64,000 nt of DNA from Micromonospora ferruginea (GTDB taxonomy: Bacteria; Actinomycetota; Actinomycetes; Mycobacteriales; Micromonosporaceae): assembly GCF_013694245.2 (NCBI RefSeq), contig NZ_CP059322.2, positions 492,001 to 556,000 of the forward strand, in the 5' to 3' direction. Under the pieces are notes generated by a model. It was given only the letters and a program-made list of their open reading frames with translations, made no database searches and was not told the origin of the DNA. Position 1 is the first letter of the stretch. Each line of letters begins with the position of its first letter. This document shows, piece by piece, positions 16,894 to 25,040 of the stretch. The position numbers were made by a program, and so were the translations under genes.

Positions 16894-18521
16894 AGCGCCG
16901 AAAGTTTGATGCGGCCGCGCTGCCGGCCAAGACCGCCGGGGCGGTGGACGACCGCTTCCAGGTCGCCACGCCGCTGCGCAAGCTGCTGAACAAGGTCTTC
17001 CCCGACCACTGGTCCTTCCTCCTCGGCGAGATCGCGCTGTTCTCGTTCGTGGTCCTGCTGCTGACCGGCGTGTTCCTGACCTTCTTCTACGAGCCGGCGA
17101 TGACGGAGGTGACCTACGACGGCAGCTACGCGCCGCTGCGGGGCACCCCGATGTCCGCCGCGTACGCCTCCAGCCTGGACATCTCGTTCGACGTCCGCGG
17201 CGGTCTGATCATGCGGCAGATGCACCACTGGGCGGCCCTGCTGTTCATGGCCGCGATCGTGGTGCACATGCTCCGGGTCTTCTTCACCGGCGCGTTCCGC
17301 AAGCCGCGTGAGACCAACTGGATCATCGGCTCGCTGCTGTTCTGGGTGGGCTTCCTGGCCGGCTTCACCGGCTACTCGCTGCCGGACGACGGCCTGTCCG
17401 GCACCGGTCTGCGGATCGCCTCCGGCATCATCCTGTCGATCCCGGTGGTCGGTTCCTGGGTCAGCTCGTCGATCTTCGGCGGGGAGTTCCCCGGCACCAT
17501 CATCATCAGCCGCTTCTTCATCGCCCACGTGCTGCTCATCCCGGGCCTGCTGGTGGCGCTGATCAGCGTGCACCTGGGCCTGGTGTTCAAGCAGAAGCAC
17601 ACCCAGTGGCCCGGCCCCGGCCGGACCAACTCCAACGTGGTCGGCGAGCGGATGTTCCCGCGCTACGCGCTCAAGCAGGGCGGCTTCTTCATGGTCGTCT
17701 TCGGCGTGATCGCGCTGATGGGCGGCCTCTTCCAGATCAACCCGATCTGGTACTTCGGCCCGTACGAGGCGTGGGTGGTCTCCGCGGCCAGCCAGCCCGA
17801 CTGGTACGTCATGTTCCTCGACGGCTCGACCCGACTCATGCCGGGCTGGGAGATCCACATCCCGATCGGCAACGGATACGTCATCCCGCCGCTGTTCTGG
17901 CCGACGGTCGTGCTCCCCGGCATCCTGGTGGGCCTGTCGACGATGTACCCGTTCCTGGAGGCGCGTCGCCTCAAGGACTACAAGCACCACAACCTGCTCC
18001 AGCGGCCCCGGGACGTGCCGGCCCGGACCGCGGTGGGCGCGATGGCGGTCGCCTTCTACGTCGTGCTGACGCTCTCCGGCGGCAACGACGTGATCGCCGA
18101 CAAGTTCCACATCAGTTTGAACGCGATGACCTGGGCCGGCCGGGTCGGCCTGCTGGTGATCCCGCCGCTGGCCTACTACGTCACCTACCGGCTCTGCCTG
18201 GGTCTCCAGCAGCACGACCGGGAGGTGCTGGCCCACGGCGTGGAGACCGGCATCATCAAGCGGCTGCCCGACGGCCGGTTCGTCGAGGTCCACCAGCCGC
18301 TGACGTCGGCCGACGGGCACGACGGCCACGCGCCGGCGCTGGACTACGTCGGCTGGGTGGTGCCCAAGAAGATGAACCGGCTCGGTGCCCTCGGGCCCGC
18401 GATCCGGGGCTTCTTCTACCCGATCGAGAAGCCGGCCGAGGCGCCGGTCTCGCCGGGCCACCCGCCGGTCGAACCCCGGGACGAGCGGGAGGAGATCAGC
18501 AGCGGCGGCAGCCGGCGCTGA
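16890..18521 (+). CDS. qcrB: Ubiquinol-cytochrome c reductase cytochrome b subunit
   Basis: 543 residues, the usual length of actinobacterial QcrB, with a C-terminal extension beyond mitochondrial cytochrome b. Haem-ligand histidines occur in MRQMHHWAALLFMAAIVVHMLRVF and in FFIAHVLLIPGLLVALISVHLG. ATG at 16890 overlaps the qcrA stop. Membrane core of complex III in the bcc-aa3 supercomplex; end of the ctaE-qcrCAB cluster. Confidence 0.96.
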   Translation: MKRRKFDAAALPAKTAGAVDDRFQVATPLRKLLNKVFPDHWSFLLGEIALFSFVVLLLTGVFLTFFYEPAMTEVTYDGSYAPLRGTPMSAAYASSLDISFDVRGGLIMRQMHHWAALLFMAAIVVHMLRVFFTGAFRKPRETNWIIGSLLFWVGFLAGFTGYSLPDDGLSGTGLRIASGIILSIPVVGSWVSSSIFGGEFPGTIIISRFFIAHVLLIPGLLVALISVHLGLVFKQKHTQWPGPGRTNSNVVGERMFPRYALKQGGFFMVVFGVIALMGGLFQINPIWYFGPYEAWVVSAASQPDWYVMFLDGSTRLMPGWEIHIPIGNGYVIPPLFWPTVVLPGILVGLSTMYPFLEARRLKDYKHHNLLQRPRDVPARTAVGAMAVAFYVVLTLSGGNDVIADKFHISLNAMTWAGRVGLLVIPPLAYYVTYRLCLGLQQHDREVLAHGVETGIIKRLPDGRFVEVHQPLTSADGHDGHAPALDYVGWVVPKKMNRLGALGPAIRGFFYPIEKPAEAPVSPGHPPVEPRDEREEISSGGSRR

Positions 18522-18540
18522 CCCTTCCGGGTACGACTGA

Positions 18541-18585
18541 CCGTGGCGCCCGCCGGAATCCTCCGGCGGGCGCCACGGCCGTTTT
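18541..18585 (+). terminator. Terminator after qcrB
   Basis: Perfect 17-bp inverted repeat (arms 18541-18557 and 18562-18578) with a 4-base loop and CCGTTTT downstream, 19 bases past the qcrB stop. Confidence 0.88.
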
Positions 18586-18689
18586 GGCCCGTTACTCCCC
18601 TCGAACGCGCCCCGGACGAGTGGAATCGCAGGAATAACCCCGGTCAGCCGGGTATCCGTGCGGTCCGACGTCTCATGGGGGAGGAACGT

Positions 18690-19364
18690 ATGTGGGGAAT
18701 CAAACGCCTGGGCCTGCTGGCCGCGCTGGTGGTCGTGGGGCTGGCGCCCGCCGCCGCGGCGCAGGCCGCGGCGCAGCCGTCGACGCAGGACACCCAGTAT
18801 CTGCAGGCGGTGCACCAGGTCAACCTGTTCGAGATCACCGCCGGTAACCTGGCCCAGCAGAAGGGCCAGAACCAGCAGGTCAAGGACCTGGGCAAGATGT
18901 TCGTCACGGACCACACCCAGCTGGACCAGACGGTGAAGTCGACCGCCCAGCAGCTCAACGTGCAGCTGCCGGCGGACCCGACCGCCGACCAGCAGAAGGT
19001 CCTCGACAAGTTGAACGGCCTCAACGGGGCCCAGTTCGACAAGGCGTGGGTGACCGCGCAGCTCGCCGGCCACGTGCAGGCCATCCAGGCCACCCAGACG
19101 GAGATCTCGCAGGGCTCCGAGCAGTCGGTGGTCCAGCTCGCCCAGGACGCCCTGCCGGTCCTCCAGGCGCACTACGACGCGCTGGTGGCCCTGGCGCAGA
19201 CCCTGGGCGTCCCGGTGCCGCAGACCAGCGCCAGCGGCACGCCCAGCCCGGGCGGCACCACGTCGCCGGGGACGGGTGGCACCGAGTCGCCGGCTCCGGG
19301 CGGCGGCGGGACCGAGGAGCCCGCTCCGGGCACCACGGAGACCCCGGCGCCGGCGCAGAGCTGA
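18690..19364 (+). CDS. DUF4142 secreted protein
   Basis: 224 residues. A signal peptide (GIKRLGLLAALVVVGLAPAA, then AQA) precedes a helical DUF4142 domain (about residues 32-175), a ferritin-like four-helix fold of uncertain function. The C-terminus is a Gly/Thr/Pro/Glu-rich low-complexity tail that probably spans the cell wall. ATG at 18690 chosen because GGGGGAGG lies 7 bases upstream; an ATG at 18675 is also in frame. Confidence 0.85.
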   Translation: MWGIKRLGLLAALVVVGLAPAAAAQAAAQPSTQDTQYLQAVHQVNLFEITAGNLAQQKGQNQQVKDLGKMFVTDHTQLDQTVKSTAQQLNVQLPADPTADQQKVLDKLNGLNGAQFDKAWVTAQLAGHVQAIQATQTEISQGSEQSVVQLAQDALPVLQAHYDALVALAQTLGVPVPQTSASGTPSPGGTTSPGTGGTESPAPGGGGTEEPAPGTTETPAPAQS

Positions 19365-19382
19365 CGCACCCGTACGGCCGAC

Positions 19383-19421
19383 GGTGGCCGGCCCGTCCCG
19401 CACCGGGGCGGGCCGGCCACC
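19383..19421. terminator. Bidirectional terminator between convergent genes
   Basis: 17-bp arms GGTGGCCGGCCCGTCCC and GGGGCGGGCCGGCCACC with one mismatch and a 5-base loop, between the DUF4142 gene and the RAM-domain gene. Confidence 0.8.
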
Positions 19422-19427
19422 CGCATC

Positions 19428-19715
19428 TCAGTCGGCGTTGGCCAGCCCGATCGCGAACGCCTCCTCCAGGTCGTGCTGGGAGTAGGCGCGGAACGCGATG
19501 TGCGACTCGGTGTTGAGCACGCCCGGCACCTTGGAGATGCTGCCGGCGATGACCTGGGCGATCTGCTCGAACTCGCGGACCCGGACCATGGCGATCAGGT
19601 CGACGTGCCCGGCCACCGAGTAGACCTCGCTGACGCCGGGCAGGTTGGCCAGGTTCTCGGCCACCTCGGGGATGGAGTCGGTGGCGCAGTCGATCAGCAC
19701 GATCGCGGTGATCAC
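19428..19715 (-). CDS. Stand-alone Lrp/AsnC ligand-binding (RAM) domain protein
   Basis: 95 residues. Consists only of the RAM/AsnC effector domain (TAIVLIDCATDSIPEVAENLANLPGV pattern, split here by normal strands), with no helix-turn-helix. Such proteins bind amino acids and may modulate full-length Lrp regulators. GTG start at 19715 with GGAGA upstream. Confidence 0.82.
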   Translation of the reverse strand: MITAIVLIDCATDSIPEVAENLANLPGVSEVYSVAGHVDLIAMVRVREFEQIAQVIAGSISKVPGVLNTESHIAFRAYSQHDLEEAFAIGLANAD

Positions 19716-19767
19716 GGGACGTTTCTCCGTTCGTCGGCGACGAGGCCCATGCTATTGCCCGGCCCGG

Positions 19768-20658
19768 TCACCGCGCGGCCGGGACGGTCAGGTCGGCGCC
19801 GGCCCGGATCACCCCGACGAGGCGTTCCCCGGCGGCGACCGTCGCGCCCGGCCAGATCACCGACCGGTCGACCGCGCCGTGCACCCGCGCGCCCGCGCCG
19901 ACCACCGACCGGGTGACCGGCCCGTCCACCTCGGCGGCCGGGTCGACCAGGCCGTCCGGGCCGGCGGCGTGCAGGTTCGCGGCCAGGTAGTCGGCGGGCG
20001 TGCCGGTGTCGTAGAAGGTGCCCGGGTAGGGGACCACGGTCAGCGCGCCGGCCGCCTCCGCCGGCCGCCACACCGCCCGGACCAGGTCGCCGAACGTGGC
20101 CGGCAGCTCGCGGACCAGCCGCCAGGGCAGCAGCGAGAACCCGACGAAGCGGTGGCCGGCGAAGGTGCCGGGGGCGGCCGGGTCGTCCGCCGGCTGGCCG
20201 AGCAGGCGTACGCTCCGCCCGTCCCAGCCGTCGAGCAGCGCGGCCACGTCCGGGCCGGGCGGGGCGGCCGGGTCGGCGAGGTACGCGTCGGCGTTGCCGA
20301 CCAGCACGCCGCGCCCGCCGATCCAGTCCCGCAGCCGTCCGACGCCGCCGGCGGTGCCCAGCGGGTCGCCCGGCTCGACCGACAGGTGCGCCCGGTCGCC
20401 CACCCGCGCGACCACCTGGTCGCCCAGGTAGCAGGCGTTCACCGCGACCCGGTCCGGCCCGGTCAGCCCGAGCCCGGCCAGCCGCGCCAGCGCCCGGTCG
20501 AGCAGCGGCACGTTGCCGACCGGGCAGAGCGCCTTCGGCACCCGCCCGGTCAACGGGCGCAGCCGGGTGCCCTCGCCCGCCGCCAGCACCACCGCGCACA
20601 CGTCGACGCCCGCCGCCGGGCCGTGCGGCGCCGGGGTACCCGGACCGTAGGTGCTCAC
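19768..20658 (-). CDS. Nucleotidyltransferase family protein (sugar-phosphate type)
   Basis: 296 residues. N-terminal NTP-transferase motif VVLAAGEGTRLRPLT, then PKALCPVGNVPLLD, and a metal-site region VGNADAYL. The C-terminal third (VVGAGARVHGAVDRSVIWPGATV) is a short left-handed beta-helix. Likely forms NDP-sugars such as GDP-mannose or glucose-1-phosphate derivatives; substrate not determined. The GTG start overlaps the stop of the Nudix gene (GTGA), so the two are coupled. Confidence 0.85.
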   Translation of the reverse strand: MSTYGPGTPAPHGPAAGVDVCAVVLAAGEGTRLRPLTGRVPKALCPVGNVPLLDRALARLAGLGLTGPDRVAVNACYLGDQVVARVGDRAHLSVEPGDPLGTAGGVGRLRDWIGGRGVLVGNADAYLADPAAPPGPDVAALLDGWDGRSVRLLGQPADDPAAPGTFAGHRFVGFSLLPWRLVRELPATFGDLVRAVWRPAEAAGALTVVPYPGTFYDTGTPADYLAANLHAAGPDGLVDPAAEVDGPVTRSVVGAGARVHGAVDRSVIWPGATVAAGERLVGVIRAGADLTVPAAR

Positions 20659-21191
20659 GGGGCGGGTGGCGTCGGCGGGACCTCGCCGGCGCGCGGGCCG
20701 ATGCCGTAGTAGCCCAGCAGGTTGGCCGTAGCGCGGCTGAGCCGGGGCAGGTCGTCCAGCGGGTGCCAGGCGGCCTCCAGCACCTCGGCCCCGTCCACCT
20801 TCAGCGCGGTGCGCGACGCCGGCACGTCCGCCTCGAAGACCACGTCCACCCAGCCCTTGGCGTGCACGACCGCGTTCGGCACGGCCGGGCGGAGCCGGTC
20901 GGGGGAGAGCCGGACGCCGGATTCCTCGTGCAGCTCCCGGGCCGCGCCGACCACCGGCGCCTCGCCGCGTTCCAGCAGGCCGGCCGGGAGGCTCCAACTG
21001 TGGCCGGGGGGCTGGCGCAGCAGCAGGATGCGGCCCGCGCCGTCGGCCTCCGAGTCCCGGACCAGCGTCACCGCGCCCACGATGTACTTCGGCACGGCGA
21101 GCCGGACCAGCCGCCGTCGCAGCGGGACCGGGAGCCGGTAGAACAGCCGGTAGCCGAGGGCCCGTCCGGTGGCACGCGCGCGGGGGATCAT
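20655..21191 (-). CDS. Nudix hydrolase
   Basis: 178 residues. The Nudix box GLLERGEAPVVGAARELHEESG fits GX5EX7REUXEEXGU, here at about residues 71-92. Hydrolyses a nucleoside diphosphate linked to some other moiety; substrate unknown. A basic N-terminal helix (FYRLPVPLRRRLVRLAV) precedes the domain. ATG at 21191; coupled to the nucleotidyltransferase downstream. Confidence 0.88.
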   Translation of the reverse strand: MIPRARATGRALGYRLFYRLPVPLRRRLVRLAVPKYIVGAVTLVRDSEADGAGRILLLRQPPGHSWSLPAGLLERGEAPVVGAARELHEESGVRLSPDRLRPAVPNAVVHAKGWVDVVFEADVPASRTALKVDGAEVLEAAWHPLDDLPRLSRATANLLGYYGIGPRAGEVPPTPPAP

Positions 21192-21240
21192 GCCGTCCAG
21201 GCTAGTGGCCGGCCGGGGGCCGCGGGCGAACGCCCTTCGG

Positions 21241-23028
21241 CTACTGCCGGTGGTCGACCAGGTCGATCAGTTGCCGGACCACCGTGTCGGGCTCGACCGA
21301 GCGGTCGAAGACCGCCACCAGCATCGTCTCCAGGTCGGGGTAGCCCAGCTCCTCGGAGAGCCGCAGCAGCGGCAGGTCGCTCGCGAGGCCCCGGTCGTGC
21401 TTGCGCAGCGCCAGGCCGATCGACGCCCGGCCGAGGCGGACCTTGTCGGCGATCGAGATGCCCGGTTCGGTGTGCTCGGCGAACCACCTGTTGATCTGCA
21501 TCTGGGCGTGCGGGGACTTGACGAACCCCAGCCACTCCCGGCGCGGGCCGCGCGGGGCCACGTCGACCTCGAAGCCGCTCTCCGCGTCGCTCTCGGTGAA
21601 GATCTCCACCACGTCGCCCTCCTCCAGCTCGGAGGAGAGCGGGGCCAGCCGGCCGTTGATCCGGGTGGCGAGGCAGTGGTCGCCGCGCTCGCTGCCCAGC
21701 TCGTAGGCGAGGTCGACCGGGGTGGCGCCGGCCGGCAGCACCACCTGCCGGCCGTCGGCGACCACCTGGATCTGCGCCTCGGCCAGGTCGCAGCGCAGCG
21801 ACGCCATGAACTGGCCCGGGTCGACCGTCTCCTGCTCCCAGTCGAGCACCCGGCGCAGCCAGGCCAGCTCCTCCGCGCGGTCGGCGGCCCGGCCGGCGGC
21901 GCGGGGGAAGCGGTAGTGGGCGGCCACGCCGTATTCCGCGGCGCGGTGCATCTCGGTGGTGCGGATCAGCACCTCCACGGTGCGGTCCTGCGGGCCGCAG
22001 ACGCTGGTGTGCAGCGACCGGTAGAGGTTGTTCTTCGGTGAGGCGATGAAGTCCTTGAAGCGGCCCGGCATCGGCCGCCACAGCCCGTGCACGGCGCCCA
22101 GCGCGGCATAGCAGTCGGTCGGCGGGCCGTCCACCACGATGGCGATGCGGGGCAGGTCGAGCGGGGCGGCGTGGTCGCCGGCGACCGTGTCCTTCCAGAT
22201 CGAGTAGAGGTGCCGCGGGCGGGGGGAGACCTCGGCGTCCACCCGGCTGCGGCGCAGCGCCGCGCGGGTGCGGGCGACGACGTCGGTCAGGTAGGCGTCC
22301 CACCCCGGCCGGTCGTGGACGAACCGGGCGATGCGCGCGTGCTCGTCGGGTTGCAGGTGCAGCAGCACCACGTCGTCCAGCTCGCGTTTGAGGGTCTGGA
22401 TGCCGAGCCGGTCGCAGAGCGGGACCAGCACCTCAAGCGTCTTGCGGGCGATCCGTTCCCGCGAGGCGGCGGAGCGGACGCCGAGCGTGCGCATGTTGTG
22501 CAGCCGGTCGGCCAGCTTGATGACCAGCACCCGGACGTCCTTGCCGGCGGCCACGATCATCTTCCGGACGGTCTCCGCCTCGGCGGCCTTGCCGTAGAAC
22601 GCCTTGTCGAACTTGGTCACCCCGTCGACCAGGTGGGCCACCTCGCGGCCGAAGTCCTCCTGGAGCGCCTGGAGCGTGTAGCGGGTGTCCTCCACCGTGT
22701 CGTGCAGCAGCGCGGCCACCAGCGTGATGGTGTCCATGCCGAGGTCGGCGCAGATCTGCGCGACCGCGAACGGGTGGGTGATGTAGGGCTCGCCGCTCTT
22801 GCGGAACTGACCCCGGTGCATGTTCTCGGCGATCGTGTAGGCCCGGCGCAGCACCGACGCGTCGGCGCTGGGATGGATGCCACGGTGCGCGCGGACCAGC
22901 GCGGTGACCGGGTCGCCGTCGGCGGTGGGCCAGGCGAGCAGCGAGCGCAGCCGGCGGGTGAGCGGCAGCTCCCCCTGGGTCGGAAGGGAGCCGCCCAGGG
23001 CGGCGCCGTGTCCGGCGTCGACGTCCAC
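21241..23028 (-). CDS. RelA/SpoT-family protein lacking the ACT domain
   Basis: 595 residues in this call. Order: HD hydrolase domain (HPFAVAQIC, LLHDTVEDT, KLADRLHNMRTL), synthetase-like domain (GRFKDFIASPKNNLYRSLHT, EVLIRTTEMHRAAEYG), TGS domain (VLPAGATPVDLAYELG), then a short tail without the C-terminal ACT domain. It is shorter than typical Rel (about 750-850 residues), like Streptomyces RshA. HD motif residues look intact; the synthetase shows several substitutions (see findings). Start chosen as GTG 23028, which has AGGAGG eight bases upstream; GTG codons at 23037 and 23109 are in frame but have poorly spaced sites. Confidence 0.88.
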   Translation of the reverse strand: MDVDAGHGAALGGSLPTQGELPLTRRLRSLLAWPTADGDPVTALVRAHRGIHPSADASVLRRAYTIAENMHRGQFRKSGEPYITHPFAVAQICADLGMDTITLVAALLHDTVEDTRYTLQALQEDFGREVAHLVDGVTKFDKAFYGKAAEAETVRKMIVAAGKDVRVLVIKLADRLHNMRTLGVRSAASRERIARKTLEVLVPLCDRLGIQTLKRELDDVVLLHLQPDEHARIARFVHDRPGWDAYLTDVVARTRAALRRSRVDAEVSPRPRHLYSIWKDTVAGDHAAPLDLPRIAIVVDGPPTDCYAALGAVHGLWRPMPGRFKDFIASPKNNLYRSLHTSVCGPQDRTVEVLIRTTEMHRAAEYGVAAHYRFPRAAGRAADRAEELAWLRRVLDWEQETVDPGQFMASLRCDLAEAQIQVVADGRQVVLPAGATPVDLAYELGSERGDHCLATRINGRLAPLSSELEEGDVVEIFTESDAESGFEVDVAPRGPRREWLGFVKSPHAQMQINRWFAEHTEPGISIADKVRLGRASIGLALRKHDRGLASDLPLLRLSEELGYPDLETMLVAVFDRSVEPDTVVRQLIDLVDHRQ

Positions 23029-23156
23029 CTGGGACACCTCCTCACCCCGGCCCTCGGCCGCCGGGGACCGGCGACCGGGAGCAGGCCCGCGAATCGGGCA
23101 GGACTGCACTCCTTCAACAGCCTAAGGGAGTCGACGTAGTCCGATCGGACACTTGG

Positions 23157-24953
23157 TCATGAGCGTTCGGTCGAGAAATGGTGGGATCCGCCGTTCTCGG
23201 CCTTGGCCAGCAGGTCACGGAAGCGCCCCGCGCCGCCCACCGGGGACGCCCAACCGGCGGTCGTCTCGACCAACCGGGTCTCGTCGCGCTCCAACCAGGA
23301 CAGGATCCGCTCGGTCTCCTCGGCGGTGGCGGCCGGCACCGGACCGTGCCCGGGCAGCACCGTCTCGGCGGTGGCCCGGATCGCCGCGATGGTCGGTCGA
23401 GGGTGGACGCCCGGCGGGGACACCCCGGCCCCGGCCAGCCGGCCGTGCCGGACCAGGGCCAACTCCCAGCCGCCCCGGGCGGCCGGCCGGGCGGCCGCCA
23501 GCTCGGCGATGCCGGTGAGCGCGGTCAGCCGCTGCATCCGGACCGCCGCGCGCAGCACCGCCGCCAGCCGCCCCCGGACCACCGCCGCCTCCTCGTAGCG
23601 GTGGGCCGCGGAGAGCACCTCGATCCGGGCGAGCAGGGCGTCGACCACCACCGCCGGATCGTCGCGGGTGGCGGTGCGGAACGGCGTGGCGGCGCGACGT
23701 TCGTACTCCTCCGGGGTGATCAGGTGCTCGCAGGGCGCCGGGCAGCGACCCAGCTCGGCCAGCGCGCAGGCCGGCGTGGTGGTGCGCCGGGAGAGCCGGT
23801 GGGTGCACTGCCGCAGCGGCACCGCGTCGTGGAAGCCGGCGGCGGCCAGCTCGGCGGCCTGCTTGGACCGGAACGGGCCGAGGTAGGCGGTGTCGGCGGG
23901 CCCGAGGCCGCGCACGACCGACAACCGGGGGTACGCCTCGTCGGTGAGCTTGAGCCAGACCTGGCGCTCCGGGTATTTCGACCGCCGGTTGTACGGCGGG
24001 GCGTGCGCCGCGATCAGCCGCAGCTCGCGGACCTCGGCCTCCAGCGAGTGGGCGCACTCGACCGCCTCCACCCGCTCGGCGGCGGCCAGCATCTCGGAGA
24101 TCCGGGCCCGCTTCTCCGCCGCGGTGAAGTAGCTGCGCACCCGGGTGGCGATGTCGCCGGAGGTGCCGACGTAGAGCGGCCGGTCGTCGGCGGCCCGGAA
24201 GATGTAGACGCCCGGGACCTTCGGCAGCCCGTCGGCGAGGTGCCGCTTGCGGCGCTGGGTCGGGGTGACCGCGCGGGCGAACTCGATCGCCTCGCCCACG
24301 GTGTCGACCCGGTGCCCGCCGAGGCGGCCGATCAGCCCGTGCAGCACGTCAACCGTGGCCTTGGCGTCGTCCAGCGCCCGGTGGTTGGGTTGGGTGGCGG
24401 TGCGGAAGTAGGCCGCCAGCGTGCCCAGCTTCCGGTTGGGCACCTCGTCGCGGGTGAGCACCCGCCGGGCCAGCGCGGCGGTGTCCAGCACCCGGGGGTT
24501 GGGCCAGGGGTAGCCGTGCCGGGCGCAGGCGGCCTTGAGGAAGCCCACGTCGTAGGGGGCGTTGTGGGCGACCAGCACGGCGTCGGTGAGGAACTCCAGG
24601 AAGCTCGGCAGCACCTGCTCGATCGGCGGGGCGGGCAGCAGCATGGCCTGGGTGATGCCGGTCAGCACGGTGATGAACGGCGGGATCGGCACGCCCGGGT
24701 TGACCAGCGTGGCGAGCACGCCCAGCTCCTCGCCGCCCCGGACCTTGACCGCGCCGATCTCGGTGATCCCGCCGCCGTCCGGCGCGCCGCCGGTGGTCTC
24801 CAGGTCGACCACCACGAACGTGGTCGCGTAGAGCGGCAGCGCGGGGTCGACGCCGCCGCCCGCCGGCCGGTCCAGACCGGCCAGGGCCTCCTGGACGTAC
24901 TCCGTTCCCGTCACCCGCGGGACGGTAACGGCACGGTCCGCCACTCCCGTCAC
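23157..24953 (-). CDS. DEDD exonuclease / GIY-YIG (UvrC-like) fusion protein
   Basis: 598 residues. N-terminal DnaQ-like 3'-5' exonuclease: FVVVDLETTG, HNAPYDVGFL and NHRALDDAKATVDVL supply the DEDDh acidic and His residues. The second half is a GIY-YIG nuclease module (VPGVYIFRAADDRPLYVGTSGDI) with the following UvrC-like region. This fusion is known in mycobacteria and other actinobacteria and probably acts in DNA repair. The start is uncertain: GTG 24953, GTG 24944 or GTG 24914 (TGTEYVQEALAGL) are all possible. Divergent from the NYN gene. Confidence 0.85.
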   Translation of the reverse strand: MTGVADRAVTVPRVTGTEYVQEALAGLDRPAGGGVDPALPLYATTFVVVDLETTGGAPDGGGITEIGAVKVRGGEELGVLATLVNPGVPIPPFITVLTGITQAMLLPAPPIEQVLPSFLEFLTDAVLVAHNAPYDVGFLKAACARHGYPWPNPRVLDTAALARRVLTRDEVPNRKLGTLAAYFRTATQPNHRALDDAKATVDVLHGLIGRLGGHRVDTVGEAIEFARAVTPTQRRKRHLADGLPKVPGVYIFRAADDRPLYVGTSGDIATRVRSYFTAAEKRARISEMLAAAERVEAVECAHSLEAEVRELRLIAAHAPPYNRRSKYPERQVWLKLTDEAYPRLSVVRGLGPADTAYLGPFRSKQAAELAAAGFHDAVPLRQCTHRLSRRTTTPACALAELGRCPAPCEHLITPEEYERRAATPFRTATRDDPAVVVDALLARIEVLSAAHRYEEAAVVRGRLAAVLRAAVRMQRLTALTGIAELAAARPAARGGWELALVRHGRLAGAGVSPPGVHPRPTIAAIRATAETVLPGHGPVPAATAEETERILSWLERDETRLVETTAGWASPVGGAGRFRDLLAKAENGGSHHFSTERS

Positions 24954-25040
24954 TCCGGTCCCGCCGTTACCACGGGGGTACGATGAGAGATCGGCTCACT
25001 CACCGGGTGGTGGGCCCGTTCGGGGTGGGAGACTGGCCAC

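Noticed and set aside
18600..18689. SigB- or ECF-type promoter before the DUF4142 gene
   Set aside because: GGAATAAC and GGGTAT are present but spacing does not fit a known consensus well enough to call.
16851..19403. 850-codon minus-strand frame across qcrB
   Set aside because: Antisense to qcrB and the DUF4142 gene; no motif, no start site, typical shadow.
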